Shown: in pieces, positions 31,976-43,969 of the stretch
How positions within the stretch are numbered: the first letter of the stretch is position 1
Layout: every line of letters starts with the position of its first letter
Source: Amborella trichopoda
Lineage: Eukaryota > Streptophyta > Magnoliopsida > Amborellales > Amborellaceae
Direction of reading: 5' to 3'
Length of the DNA stretch: 64,000 bases
Assembly (NCBI RefSeq): GCF_000471905.2
Contig: NW_006494865.1
Coordinates: forward strand, 982,737 to 1,046,736
The notes under the pieces: model-generated
Databases searched by the model: none
What the model was told of the DNA's origin: nothing
What the model saw: the letters and a program-made list of their open reading frames with translations, nothing else
Made by a program: the position numbers and the translations under genes

Positions 31976-34763
31976 CGTACTACCCCTTAATCAGTTCACT
32001 CTTATTTGACTAGTTTTCTTCTTTACTTTTTTGACCTATTTTTATGGCACCTGAGTTCTTCAACCCGTTCATCAAGGTTAGGGATTTCCTTATCCCTATA
32101 CTCGTGGCTGTCCCAGGGAAGCGAGCAACTCAAACCTCCTTCCCTACTCTTCTTCTGAGTCAGGACTCACGGTCCAACTCCCACTTTCTTACCTGGGTCG
32201 GTGCAAGAGAAGATTTAAAGGTCCCTGCGTCCCCGCTTTCTCGCCCTGGTGGACTCTCTAGCAAGGCCCCTTGCATGGGCAGCACTTCTGCTACCACGCA
32301 CCCCACTATTGACAAATCTTCTGCCGGTCATACTACTACGGTAATCTGGAAGGCTACCCCATCCATCCCTGCAAAACACAAGCAAACTATCGTCGCTCTT
32401 GAGGTTCACTGCAAGGCAAACCCCTGTGCTCCTTCATTGCTCCAAGCCTCCACACTTGGAGGGTCGGTACACAGAGCGGAGGTCCTGAGGTCTTCACCCC
32501 TAACACACACTCAAAGGCTCCTTGTCTATCGACTCTAGCCACACCATGGGGCGACCGTCATGTTGCCTTGAGCTCGCATCTTGGACTAGGCCTTCTTGAG
32601 CCAAACCCTGCATGCGCCATTCATGCGCATTCCATAGCTCGAGGCAGCAGTAGCTTTATGCCACCTCGAGCACAGGAGGATCGACCACTCTGTCTTCCCA
32701 TCCAACTCACACAGCTTCGTCTTGTGAGAGACAAGATCCCGCTTCATCCCTCACAAACACGAGCTCATGGGTCCCGGCCTCCTCAGGTCGAACACATTGA
32801 ACGAGCCTAGGCTGACCCCTCGATCACCTGGACGGCTAACCTTAAAGGTTCACACGCACCATCCTTGCGAATCCCTCTCGGATCCAGACTCAGGCACAGT
32901 CCTGAACCGGCCCTTCTTTCCTCTGCCGCACTCTCGACGCGAGGCAAGCACCTTGAGCCTTGATATTCAAAGGTCTTCCTTAAGGGTACCATCTTGAGCC
33001 AGCCCCGGGTCATCCAAACACTCTGGCCTCACAAAGGAATTCGGGGCAACGACTTGATGTCTGACAGAGGCCTCTAGCCTCCAAAATAAGAACCCAAGTT
33101 GCGCTCCACCTTTGGACTCCACTGCTAGCTCCAGTTCATAGACATGGTTGTTGCCTGTTCAAAGAAAACGGGGCGGTCTAGGTCTCTGGCTTGGTTCTGG
33201 AATGAGGTCGATAGCCTCCTCAGGATCAAGCATAAAAGAGGCCTATAGATCCTGACTCGGGAAGCCTTCAAGGCAGTCAAAGTCGCCACCCCTAATGACT
33301 TCCTGCCTTGTAATCCCTTTTTCCCTCTTCAAACTCTTGAGCCTAAGCAAGTCCATGAGTATTGTTCGGTGATCACCACTCAGAAGCCACGGTCCCAAGA
33401 CCGTCAAGAACCTGTCCACACAAGATCGACATACAAAGCTCGTGTCCAGTCAGGGCAAGCTGAGCCCCTCCAGGCTAACTTGCCGCGTGTGAGTCGCCAG
33501 CCTCTGCAGCTTGCTGCATCATCTGACTTTGACCTCCCAGAAGAAATAGTTAGTGTCATGATGATCAATGACCCAAACGACACTCAGGAGGAGTGGATAA
33601 ACAAGTTCGAGGAAATGATTCAAGCGATCCTCGGAAAGATGGAGCGCCTAGAGGCCTCAAGGGCCCCTTCTATGTCTAACTTCCCAAGACTCCCCCACCA
33701 GTCTCCCAAGACAGCTCCTCTTCTCATGGGATCTCCCAAAGCGACATAAATGCTTTGATGGCCCATGGCCTCAAGAATAAGGTCCTAGGCATAAAGGAAA
33801 CGCCACTATATGAAAATCCATATCCTTTGTACATTGACCAGGTGTTGTTTCCCCGGAACTCCCAAAACGGGAAACTCCCCCTGTTCAATGGTACACACAT
33901 CTCCTCTCCAGCATATGGCCCACTTCCAAACTGCCTGTCAGGAGACGACAACTGACGGACATCTTCTCCTCCACCAGTTCATCAAAACTCTCGAAGGACA
34001 GCCTTTTAGTGGTATGCTCTGTTGCTGTCAAACTCGGTGAACACTTGGCAAGAAATGGAGCAGTTGTTCTACCAACCCTTCTCACCTTGATGCAAGACCC
34101 CGGTGAGCCGGTCGATAAATTCATGACTTGATGGAGAGAGATGACAACCTTTCACTCCATAGTAACCTGCATACAGAACATGCTTCCAGAGATCTCCCTA
34201 CATGTCAAGGCATTCAATCCTCCCTCCATGTCAAAACTCATCTCTAAGGAAGTTTATATTGAGGGATAGTTCAAGCACCATGGCAGCCCTCGTCAGCAAC
34301 CCTCCTCTCACTCCAGCAGTAGGGGCAACCAATATGCAGTGATCAGCGTGGCCGTCACCGTGACAAACACCGAAAGCTCGGCTCCTCAGAGTCTCGATTT
34401 CTGTAAGGCACAGATGCCTCTGTCAGAGGGTAAGCATCAGTCCTACAACATGGTCCCCCCTCTTAAAAATAGTAAGCTAAATGACTACTGGACCAAGTAG
34501 TAGACCAAGGTCTACCCCTTTGACATAGAGTGGACCCCTGCACTGCTCTAACTACTGTTAGCACAGAAAAGGATCCAGCTACCAGACGTCACCACTGTAG
34601 AACAGCCGGGGCAAGAGGCAAATGAGAAGGACTGCGCATATCACAGGAGAGTGGCCCACCCCACTCACTACTGTTATAAGCTCAATGACATGATCAAAGC
34701 CCTTATCAATACGAGTCAGATAAAGCTTGATGAGCTGAAAAAGCCATTCGGGGCAGCTAAGGC
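31976..34763 (+). pseudogene. Gag remnant of element IV, first part
   Basis: The open stretch 33369-33749 carries RSTYKARVQSGQAEPLQANL, NDPNDTQEEWINKFEEMIQA and MERLEASRAPS. It aligns with 21103-21582 in element III. Downstream, LYENPYPLYIDQVLFP (33807-33854) matches LYQKLYPSYFDQVQFP of element III. At the right edge the Ogre-like element begins inside the sequence FGAAKA. The region 31976-33300 upstream has no clear homologue and is probably leader plus N-terminal gag. It is broken. Confidence 0.7.
34759..34763. repeat. Target-site duplication, left copy (AAGGC)
   Basis: AAGGC precedes the left end of the Ogre-like element and is repeated at 48685-48689 just after its right end. The joined flanks GCAGCTAAGGC and CTCTCACATAG match the uninterrupted sequence at 22561 in element III (GTAGCTGAGGCCTCCCATGT), which confirms the insertion point. 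Confidence 0.9.
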
Positions 34764-35935
34764 ATGTTTATAGTGCAGAATCGAGCAATCTAATGATGTA
34801 GAGAAAGTGGGAACAATTGAATTCAAATATGAGATCAGATTTGCCTAGAAACGAGCATAGCCCGAGACTCCCGAGCCTGTGAGGGCTGTCCCGTATCAGT
34901 ACCATTGTCCTCTTTGCCTCTCTGATTCGGATGTTGACCAGTAGATCTATGATGTCCAAGGTGGTTGTTCCCTAGAGATAGTTCTATAACTGAGGCTGTT
35001 GTGCCCCAGAGATTTAGGTCTACTAAGGCTTAAGATGACGGTTAGGGTTTTCTCGGGGAAGGTCTCTCTACTCTCCAAGGGTTTCTCTTCCAGCCTAAAG
35101 ATTCTCAAAAGTCTTATCCTCCTTCAACCCTCTCGTTTGTCATCCTTTTATGGTCACCCAAAGTGAGTTCATCTGAACGAGGGATTTTTTAGGGAAGAGT
35201 TATCCCGTAATCAACAAATTCCTTGGTCTAACCAAATTTATTTTATTTTTTTAAATTTGGATTTGACTTAACGCGGATAGCATCACCCTACTAAACCACC
35301 CACAAGATAACCCTTAAAACATGAAAAATGAAAAAAACGTAGTTGGGGATAATCAGATCTGGGCAGCACGGGTCGTGTCGCCTGGGTGGTACGAGTCGGG
35401 TCATCCAGGGCTGGCCAGCACGCCCCTTGTCCCCCAAATTAAAACTTGTCCAAACTGAAAATGTTCCTTTTAAGTATGGTCCTTAGCCTCTTGTGAAGCT
35501 ATCAAAAAAAATTTTGGTTAAAATGGATTTTTTTACTATTTTTAATGATTATTTTGGTAAACTAGGGCATTTGCACGATGACTTGGGCGACTCTCCCTGT
35601 GTGGCCTGGGCGGCATGCCCAGTGTCACTCAAATGAAAACATGTAAAAATTGATTTTTTTTAATTTGGGTGTCTTCCTCAACCTCTTGTGAAGCTCTCAG
35701 AAAATATTTCGATTAAAATGGATTCTCATACTATTTTTAATGATTTGTTCCATAAAACAGCGTGTTTATTGAATTTCGAGTCCAAACAGGCATCTGCTGG
35801 GTTCTGGGCTGACATAATGGTTCTGGCTCAAAGGTTAATTTGTGTGACCTATGGATTTTGGGTTTAATAGGAAAAAATTGATCCTAGTGATCTAAGAAAA
35901 CCACATAACTTGCTAGATTTAAAGCGGGTGTCTAT
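34764..35935 (-). repeat. 3' LTR of the Ogre-like element
   Basis: On the minus strand it starts ATAGACACCCGC after the polypurine tract and ends CTATAAACA. It matches the 5' LTR in order (for example TCCTCTTTGCCTCTCT, TTAGGGTTTTCTC, CCAAAGTGAGTTCAT on the plus strand). It is shorter than the 5' LTR, mainly in the AT-rich simple-repeat part. Confidence 0.85.
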
Positions 35936-35951
35936 AATTGCCCCTCTTTGG
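35936..35951 (-). promoter_or_regulatory. Polypurine tract of the Ogre-like element
   Basis: The minus strand reads CCAAAGAGGGGCAATT directly before the 3' LTR. This is the usual position and type of sequence for priming second-strand synthesis. Confidence 0.75.
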
Positions 35952-38832
35952 CACTCACTGTCCTTCAAGGGACAGGAGAGTGGCAAAGAAGTAGACACGC
36001 TGTCGTTCCTTGTCCTTCGAGGGGCAGGCGAACGTGCACTCCCTATCCTTTGAGGGACAGGTGAGTAGCAACAATAGACTCTCTGATACTTCCTGTCCTT
36101 TGAGGGGCAAGAGAATGTCAAAGATGAATGTCCTCCTAAAGTCACGTGGGCAGATGGCACAACAATTATCCCTCCAAGACATTGCACTCTCTTGCTCACC
36201 TACCTAGGGCATTTTCATCCTAGGGTTTATGGCGTGAGGTGTCGACGAGTTGCATAGTCTTGAAACTCGAGGTAGATTTTACATCCATGCCACGTAACCT
36301 CAGGGTTTTCTCAGTTTGAAAATTTTAACCCTGGTAATTTCTTTGATTTCCTTAGGGGTTTCGTAAGGCTGTCCATAGGAAATTTTTCTATAGGACGAGA
36401 CTTGTCTGATCAATTCCAAATAGAGAGGCGAGGCAGCAATGTGGCAATCCGGGCAAAGGCGGTAATCATCATATATGGATGTCCAAGCTCCTCCGTTTTA
36501 AAAAATGATTTAGAAATTTTGAAAGTAGGGGGAGATTTGAAATAGAACCCGAAGCAGGAATAGGTTATGATTTTAACAAAGAAATTAATGTTTTTGAAAA
36601 CACAAGACATATAATGAAAATTTTGAAAAGATGAAGATATTTCGAAAAACAAGGTTGGTTAGCAATATTAAGTCCTGTAACCATAGAGCCCTCTAAGAAG
36701 TTTAGCGCCATGCAGTGATGGACCATACACCCGACCTTTTACATTTTACAGGGACAGACAATATCTGTCTCGTCTCTTTGATGTTGAATTGGATAACCCG
36801 ACCTTTTACGTCATATGGGGCTAGACGTTACCTGTCTCAACTCTTTTACCTCACATGAGTTTGACATTGAACTGGATGACTCGATCTTTTACATCATATA
36901 GGGCTATATGTATTAGCTCGACTTTTTAACGTCGCTCGAGTTTGACGTGTTAGCTCTTTTTTTTAACGTCGCATGAGTTTGACGTGTTAGCTCAAGTTTT
37001 TAAAGTTGCACGAGTTTGACGATCTGAGTCCTAGTTGGCAGTTTAGGCTCATGCCACCGTAGAGCAAAGATTTTTCTGAAACTGGTTGGCAGTTTAGACT
37101 CATGCAACCGAGAAACAAAATATTTTGGAGCCGTTTGATAGTTTAGGCTCATGCCACCGAGGAGCATTTGTAACTCACGTCACCAAGTAGCAGAAGATTT
37201 GAAATCAGTTGGCAGTCTAGGCTCACGCCACCAAGGAGCATATGAAATTTTTTGAATTTTTTTTTTTTTGGAAAGATTGGATTAATTGGGAAGAAAAAAA
37301 AAGTGTTTTGCAAAAATGTTTGGCATGAGGCGTGTCGCCCTCACAGACTGAGTGACACTAGGCGTGTCGCCCATTTCAAATTTTTTTTTTTATTATTATT
37401 ATGTTTTGGCTGGGCAACACCAGGTGTGTCACCCATAAAAATGTTTTCTATTATTATTTCTTTGTTATTAAGTGTCGTTGCCCCTGTTGTGAGGTCTTTC
37501 TCAACTTGGCCCCTGTTGTGGGGAGTTTGAATTTTTTTTTTTTTATTGCCCTTATTGGGGGGTCTTTGCTAAGCTTGCCCTTATAAGTGTGCAATTTTAT
37601 TCATCGAAGCATAGTATAACACTTTTTTTGCACATACTTTCAAACTTAATATATACAAACTCAGCTCCCTAGTGATAGGGTTTCTATCTCGAATTTCTAA
37701 TTATTGGGTCGTTGTACGCACACATAGGGAGGATGAGCTTGCCTCATTTTTCCTCAAGAGATCCAGTCAAGAGCAAAACACTCTCAGACTAGCCAATTTC
37801 GTCATTGGCGAGGTTCACCCATCTCTTATATGTGGTAGTTGGTAGTTATACTCATACAACCATGGCGTGCCTAGCTAGTTTCAAGCCTTCATACAGGCAT
37901 AGGAAGTTGGCTTCGAGCATGAGGCCAGATGACTAGCAGTTTAACCTCTTGGTCCCTTATAAAAGGAGAAAGGTTTTTGAAAATGGATGATATTAATAAT
38001 CAAATTGAAAAAATATTTCAAAAGGGACGAGCCTTACAGTTTTACCACTTGTGACCCCTTTGGTGGTTATTTTCTTTATTATGTTTTACCCAAATATGAT
38101 GAAAGAATTTCCTAGTGGGATTGTGAGAACTCAGAAAGGTCTCGAAGTTGTCTTTTTACCTTTGGAGATTTCGTCCTATGCTTCACTATTTCATGAAGAG
38201 TTCTCTGGATTCTTGTTGGGCTTTTAGCTTGGAGGGGTCTCAACGTTTTCCAGGGTTCGTCGAAATCACTTCGGTTTTCCATTCATGTCACCCTCCTACA
38301 TCTTTCTGAGTTGGTTCTGTTGGGAACCTGCAGGGTTTAGGAGGAGTTTTCATCCTCAGGGTTTGCTTGAGTAGTATAATTGAAACTTGCAGGTACTTGT
38401 TTGTACTTGAGTGTTTTGCATCGAAAGCTCCTTCTTGGAGATCACTTTATTCCTTTAACCCATGGTGCCTTTTAAGGTTTTCACCACGTCCATTTTTTTG
38501 TTCTTTTATTTTTTTGGTTTTTTTTATCTTTCATATTTTTCTTTGTGATTCCTTTTCAGGTTTTCATCACATATTTTAGCCTACTATGGGTAGTGTTTTC
38601 TGAGATACGTTGCATTAGTGGGGTCGTTGAGTTCATAGCCTGCCTGATTTTTTATCTTATATGAATTCCCTGCATGCACCCGGGTAACCACGAGTGGCCC
38701 CTCCTAATTAGGTTTGAACTTGCCTAAAGCGTGTGGATTTGCAGGAGTGTGGAAGATTTTCTTGAGTACCATGTCCCCTTCTTTGAACTGTCAAGGGATA
38801 ACTTTCCTTCGGTACGCCTTCTCAATTCTATG
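35952..38832 (-). other. 3' untranslated region of the Ogre-like element
   Basis: There is no gene on either strand. Four copies of a unit with TGTCCTTTGAGGGGCAGG lie at 35957-36125. A second family is at about 36720-37010 (CGACCTTTTACGTCATATGG and GTCGCATGAGTTTGACGTG), and a third at 37030-37230 (GGCAGTTTAGGCTCATGCCA, five copies). The rest is AT-rich with T-runs. Tandem repeats in the long 3' region are a known trait of Ogre and related Tat elements. Confidence 0.65.
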
Positions 38833-40035
38833 TTAGTAAGCAACGGCATTTTGTGTTACTCGTAGTCCTTTTTCATCCAAAGCAATGAGGGCAATGATTC
38901 GTGCTTCGATCTTTTGTTGCTCATCTGCATTTTTGAAAATAAGCATGCAGAGAGATGGTATCTCAACCTCGAAACATAGCACTGCTTCCATACCATACAC
39001 CAATGAGTATGGGATCATGCCAGTAGGAGTCTTCTCAGTTGTCTTGTAGGCCCACAGGGCGTCATTTAGTTTTTTGTGCCAATCTTTCTTGCCTTCTATT
39101 GTTTTGTCTATGATTATGAAAAGTCCTTTATTTGTGGCTTCTGCTTGTCTGTTTCCTTGAGGGTAGTAAGGTGTGGAGAATTTCTGTGCTATCCCGAACC
39201 TTTTACACACCTCAGTGACATTTTCATTTTTTAGATTGGATCCATTGTCAATAATGATTGACTCATGAACACTGAATCTAAATACGATATGTTTCTTTAT
39301 GAAGCGGGCAACATGTTAGCCTTCAATTTTAATAAATGATGCAGCCTCTACCCATTTGGTGAATTATTCTGTAGCCATTAATATAAAATGATGGTCGTTT
39401 GAGGCTTTTGGTGATATCATTCCGTTGATATCAAGACCCCACATGGCGAAGGGCCACACGGGCGGTGTTGAGTTGAGTGAAACGGACGGTGCATGGATGA
39501 GGTCTCCATAGAGTTGACAATTGGGACACCTCTTGACGAACATCCGGCAATCTTCAACCATGGTGGTCCAGCAAAAGCCATGGCGCCTAATTTTCTGAGC
39601 TAAGGTGGGTACCCCAGAATGACCTCCTTCATTATACAACTTAGTCAATACTTGGACAATTTTTGAGTGATCGAGAAATCGTAGAACGATGTCATCGAAG
39701 GACTTTTTGAATAGGAGATCACCTCTTACTAAGAATCCCATAGAAAACCTTCGAAGGACTTCTTTATCCTTTTTGGTGGCTCCTTCGGGGTATAACCCAT
39801 CTTTTAGCAGGGACAAAACATTGTGGAACCACGATTTTGATTTGACTAGTGCATCTGAAGCCACAAGAGATACTTCCCCATTGTTCTCCTTTTCTTGCTC
39901 CATTTCTTTTTCTATCCTTGGTGGGGAAGGGTCATGGTTATTCCTGATGTAGAATGGTAGCGTGGTGATTTTTGCAGGAATATCAACCATTGAAGCAAGG
40001 GTTGCAAGGGTATCGACGAACCGATTATTTTCCAT
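38833..40035 (-). pseudogene. Integrase remnant of the Ogre-like element
   Basis: Two long minus-strand open stretches cover it. The first (39364-40035) has the zinc-binding region GGHSGVPTLAQKIRRHGFCW ... CPNCQLYGDLIH and the core start WPFAMWGLDINGMISPKASN. The second (38833-39210) has FSTPYYPQGNRQAEATNKGL with the catalytic glutamate region, WHKKLNDALWAYKTTEKTPT, and IPYSLVYGMEAV. Together with GDLIH and PKASN these are typical of Ogre integrase. It is broken. Confidence 0.85.
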
Positions 40036-40361
40036 AGTTACATGCTAAAAGGTGATTTTCTTAAAATATGGAATCATCTTTTCCACCTTTTCTTGATAGG
40101 GTTTGAGCTTTTCTGCTTTCACCTTCCAAATCCCTTGAACTTGGTTTATGACAAGTAAGGAGTCATCAATCACTCGTATTTGATTTTCATTCCCATGACA
40201 TTCTCAAGCCCGCCTATCAAGGCTTCATATTCAACAACATTATTGGTACATGAGAAATTCAATCTGATGGCAGTTGGCATTAAAATTTGCTCGGGTGAGC
40301 ATAGTATGACTCCTATACCTGACCCATATTCTTCTTTGCAACGTCGAAGTATAGCTCCCAA
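40036..40361 (-). pseudogene. Archaeal-like RNase H remnant of the Ogre-like element
   Basis: The open stretch contains YGSGIGVILCSPEQILMPTA and NNVVEYEALIGGLENVMGMK, the hallmark of the second RNase H of Tat elements. The end of the domain, near the start of the integrase frame, reads MENNRFVDTLATLASM. Confidence 0.8.
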
Positions 40362-41056
40362 ATCGAGTCTTCAATTGTGAAGAGGTTCTCATCAGGGAGA
40401 TCCGTGTTAATAGGAATATTGTATGGCAATTCGTGTTCAGCTAAGTGGTCAGCAATGGCTTGTCCTTTGACTAGTTTTTCAGTGACATATTGGATGTCGA
40501 ACTTGTTCAATATCATTCTCCATTTCCCCAAACGTCCATTGAGGACTGGCCTCTCCAATAGGTACTTGAGTGGGTCAATTTTTTATATGAGCTTGATAGA
40601 ATGAGATAATACATAATGTCTTAGTTTCTGCATGGCCCACACAAGTGTTAAGCAGTGTTTCTCCACATCCGTGTATCTTGTCCCATAATCGACCATGTTT
40701 TTGTTGATATAGTAAATCATTTTTTCTTTTTCATGGTCGTTATATTGTCCTAACATTGCGCCCATGGTCTTGTCCTTCACTAACATATATAGGAGCAGGG
40801 GTTTATCTGGACTAGGAGGACTAACGATGGGAGGTTTCGTGAGGAACTCCTTAATTTTATTGAACGCTTCTTGGCATTCATTGTCCCATATGAATGGGGT
40901 GTCCGTCTTAAGGAGTTTATTGAATGGTGCGCACTTATTCGCCAGCTGTGAAATGAAGCGCCTTATGGCTTGTATGCGACCTTGAAGGCCATCGATTTCT
41001 CTAATGTTCCGAGGACGAGGCATTTCAGTGATGGCTCGTATTTTGGATGGGTCCAC
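40313..41056 (-). pseudogene. RT end and RNase H remnant of the Ogre-like element
   Basis: The stretch 40583-41056 reads MDPSKIRAITEMPRPRNIRE, FISQLANKCAPFNKLLKTDT and FIWDNECQEAFNKIKEFLTK. This is the RT thumb passing into RNase H, with YYINKNMVDYGTRYTDVEKH and LRHYVLSHSIKLI. The stretch 40313-40558 reads MERPVLNGRLGKWRMILNKF and VKGQAIADHLAEHELP, the connection to the second RNase H. It is broken. Confidence 0.85.
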
Positions 41057-41930
41057 CTCGATGCCTCTTTAGCTTACTATAAAGCCTAGTAATTTGCCTA
41101 GGCTATCTTGAGTGAGCATTAATCACTTCCAGCAATTCTCGAGATAGAGGAGTCATCAACCAAATCTGCTCCTGAGTTTTAGTAGGAGTATGGGCACTCT
41201 TGGATGTGTTAGAGCCAACTACGCACACCTCCTCCAGGTCTAGGTCAGCAAATAGATCTTCAATTTCTAGTCCTTGTGTGTGTTGAGATGTGGAAGAGGA
41301 ACTATCCTCTGTTGGGGATTCGAGGATCACTTTCAGCCATTTTGAAGGGTGGACATCGAGAGTATAGAGGCTTTGAATGCCCCCTGATATGAAGCATGGA
41401 GGGCTTGAAGGCTTTATCTAGCTTTGAAATAGGGTGAGAGTACACCCGAGCCCTCTTCGATCCCATTTTTTAGTTTTGGCTTCAGGTGATGTCAAAATTG
41501 CTTCCTTTACGCCTTGCTCTTGACTTCCCAAGCCTTGGCCTTGTTGGAAGCCTTGGGAAAAGAGCATGTGTCAGGCTTTGAGGGACTTGAAGCTGTATCG
41601 ATGTTAGCAATGGATGATCTCCTCCATCGATGCAGAAGTTTGCAAAATTTGAGGAACAGGGTCACCGGCCTCTAGATAGAAAGTTGCACAATCAGCTTGC
41701 TCGAAGGAAGCGAGCGAGATTTCTCTAAACTCGACCCCTACGGCTAGCTTTCCGCTACCGTGCTAGGATTAAGAAAGGAAGGGGGTTCAGTGCATACCTT
41801 TGTGATGCCATTTTTAATCGAAAACTTGAGGCATTGATGGAGTGTTGAAGCGACCACAAGGTTTTCATGTAGCCATGGTCTTCCTAGCATTGAATGAAGG
41901 TTTTATGTTTAAGACATAAAACTTTATCAC
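41057..41930 (-). pseudogene. Degraded pol segment of the Ogre-like element
   Basis: One open stretch (41103-41330) is Ser/Thr- and acid-rich, with EDLFADLDLEEVCV, like the linker between protease and RT in Ogre-type elements. I see no recognisable RT palm motif in this segment. No other gene is supported. Confidence 0.5.
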
Positions 41931-42221
41931 CTAGCAAGTAGGACTGATCTTGAGTGCGAGGGGCAATATGCCTTTTGCTTGCCTCTTAGTCTCGTCATAT
42001 GCTACGATAGTTAGTTCGCACGCCTCGAAGTCATCCAGGCTTTTGCCTATCTGCTTCACCGTTTTCATAGGGCATATATTCAGGGATGCCACATTATCAA
42101 CCAACCCTCTCCTTATCTCATATCCTGTCATGAAAATAATGATATGAAGGGGCTGGATGTGAAAGCGATTGACATTAGCCGGGATGTCATCATCCATGAA
42201 TATGATTGGCGTTGGTGTCAT
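41931..42221 (-). pseudogene. Protease remnant of the Ogre-like element
   Basis: The stretch contains RRGLVDNVASLNICPMKTVK, which corresponds to the aspartic protease active-site region of plant Ty3/gypsy elements, and FEACELTIVAYDETKRQAKG with ILPLALKI downstream, as in Ogre protease. In a live element it would cut the Gag-Pol polyprotein. Confidence 0.7.
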
Positions 42222-43405
42222 TAGTTAGTTGATCATCCCGCACAACTCATCCGGTTGTGTGTTGCTCGGGATGTGGGTCTTAGTAAGAACCTTTTCAATT
42301 TGAGCTCTATGTGTTGACGAATTTGTAAGCAACTCCAAGATGGAGATTTGAACCTGGATCTTCCCGAGATGAGTCGGTAGATCATAGGTAGTTGTGGATC
42401 ATTGAGTTCTTTTAATAGGTTCATGCAACCCCTGCTAGTGGTTTGGTTGTTGAAGTGGCTCCCATTCTTTCATCAAGAGTGTATGTCATCAATTGGTTGG
42501 GTTTGAACACTCGACCTCTTTAAGTTAAGGAATTAACTCTGCCTGCCTAGAGCTCGCTAGGGTCAGCCCTAGCAAGAGTAATGGGAGACCTCGGGGTGTT
42601 GGCCCCTTCTTTGGAAGATGATCCCCTTTCATCAGCTTTGACCATGTCAATCTCGAGGGCATCATCTTCGTCATACTGGTCCCACTTAGGAGGATCACCA
42701 GAGTTCGGGGACGATGAGTTTCCTCTACGAAGACTCAAAAGACCTTCTTCAACTTCTTGAAGATGAAGATCACAAGCAAATATGAATGGCTGGGATCGTC
42801 TTCTTCGTCTCCGTTTTCAATCATGTGAATGATAACTTCCTCCTTTGAGTTACTCGGAACTCCCGTTACTTCGATCATTGTTGCTGTATTTTTGGGGAGA
42901 GGCTTTGTGAAGATACCTATCTTTTGATTACGTTTTTCAACAGGTTGACTTCTAGGTCCGACAGTGATGTCGCCCCTATTAATCCACCCTTGAATCACCC
43001 GCTTAAAGTAGAAACAAATTTGGGTATCATGGGTATGGTTTCTATGCCTCTTGCACCATCTGTTCTTATCATTAACCTCAAATGGTGGTTCAGATGGTGG
43101 TGGGAGTTGAACCATGTTTTTCTTCAAGAGTAACTCCAACTCTTTTTCTAACGGGTCTTTGAGAGGAGTGCAATTGTTCTCTTAGCTTCGATTGTTATTT
43201 TGAGCATTAGCTCTAGGCTAACCTTTTCGATTTTGATTCCTATTATTGTACTGGGTGGCTGAACCCTGAGTCGGTCCATTAACGACAATTTTGTTAACCT
43301 GATCGGAAGCTTTCCCCTTGCAGTTGCTCTTATTTTTATCCTGGGGAGTTGGGATAGATTTGTTATCGAGCCTAGTGTGGAGGGGTGTCCCTCTCGCCTT
43401 TTCAT
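42222..43405 (-). pseudogene. Gag C-terminal remnant of the Ogre-like element
   Basis: The stretch 42735-43139 reads PPPSEPPFEVNDKNRWCKRH and then RNHTHDTQICFYFKRVIQGW. The spacing Cys-x2-His-x4-His-x4-Cys is the Ogre-type gag motif. The following INRGDITVG is also typical. Upstream (43148-43405) is a basic, low-complexity region. Confidence 0.8.
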
Positions 43406-43423
43406 GTCGCGCCACCCGCTTGA

Positions 43424-43969
43424 TCATGGAGTCGAAAGAGTGGGGGATAAGTCCCTGGCTAAAGAAGGTCCTGTATTTAGGAGGTGCATTTCTAAGGCCA
43501 TGGAGATTTTAGTTGGGTTCGTAAGTGGACAATCGATGACCCGCATCGCCGCCTTGCGAAATCGACCGACAAAATCCTCGAAGGATTCTCTTGGGTTTTG
43601 TTTTGTTGCACTGAGCTTACCCAGGGAAAAAGAACTCAGTGTTGACCCACGATAATGAGAGAAGAACTGATTGACCATTTTGTCTGGAGTTGTGTGTGGT
43701 TGAGAGGTCATTATTCTCCAATGCCAGTTTAAAGCATGACCGGTCAACGTTGGTGAAAACGGGGCCTTCAATTGGTTAGGCCTGTCTCGCAAAGTTCGGA
43801 CGGAGAGGAGGTACGCATTGAAGTGAATATCTGGGTCATTCTTCCCATTGAATTTGTTTTTAAACTCTGGGATAACAAACCTTGTGGAAAGGTCTTTTAT
43901 GCTTCCAAGGGTCTCAAGAACATAAGCCTTTGGGGGTAGGACTTCATGCATGCCCATCCTTACGAGCAT
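43424..43969 (-). pseudogene. Gag capsid domain of the Ogre-like element
   Basis: A continuous minus-strand frame of 181 residues holds the plant retrotransposon gag domain. Visible pieces are FVIPEFKNKFNGKNDPDIHF, LTGHALNWHWRI, MVNQFFSHYRGS and NPRESFEDFVGRFRKAAMRV. It is the longest intact domain in this element. Confidence 0.85.

Noticed and set aside
32044-32538. 164-residue plus-strand frame after the primer-binding site of element IV as a host gene
   Set aside because: The position matches the leader and N-terminal gag of element IV and the composition is Ser/Pro/Thr-rich. No host protein family is recognisable.
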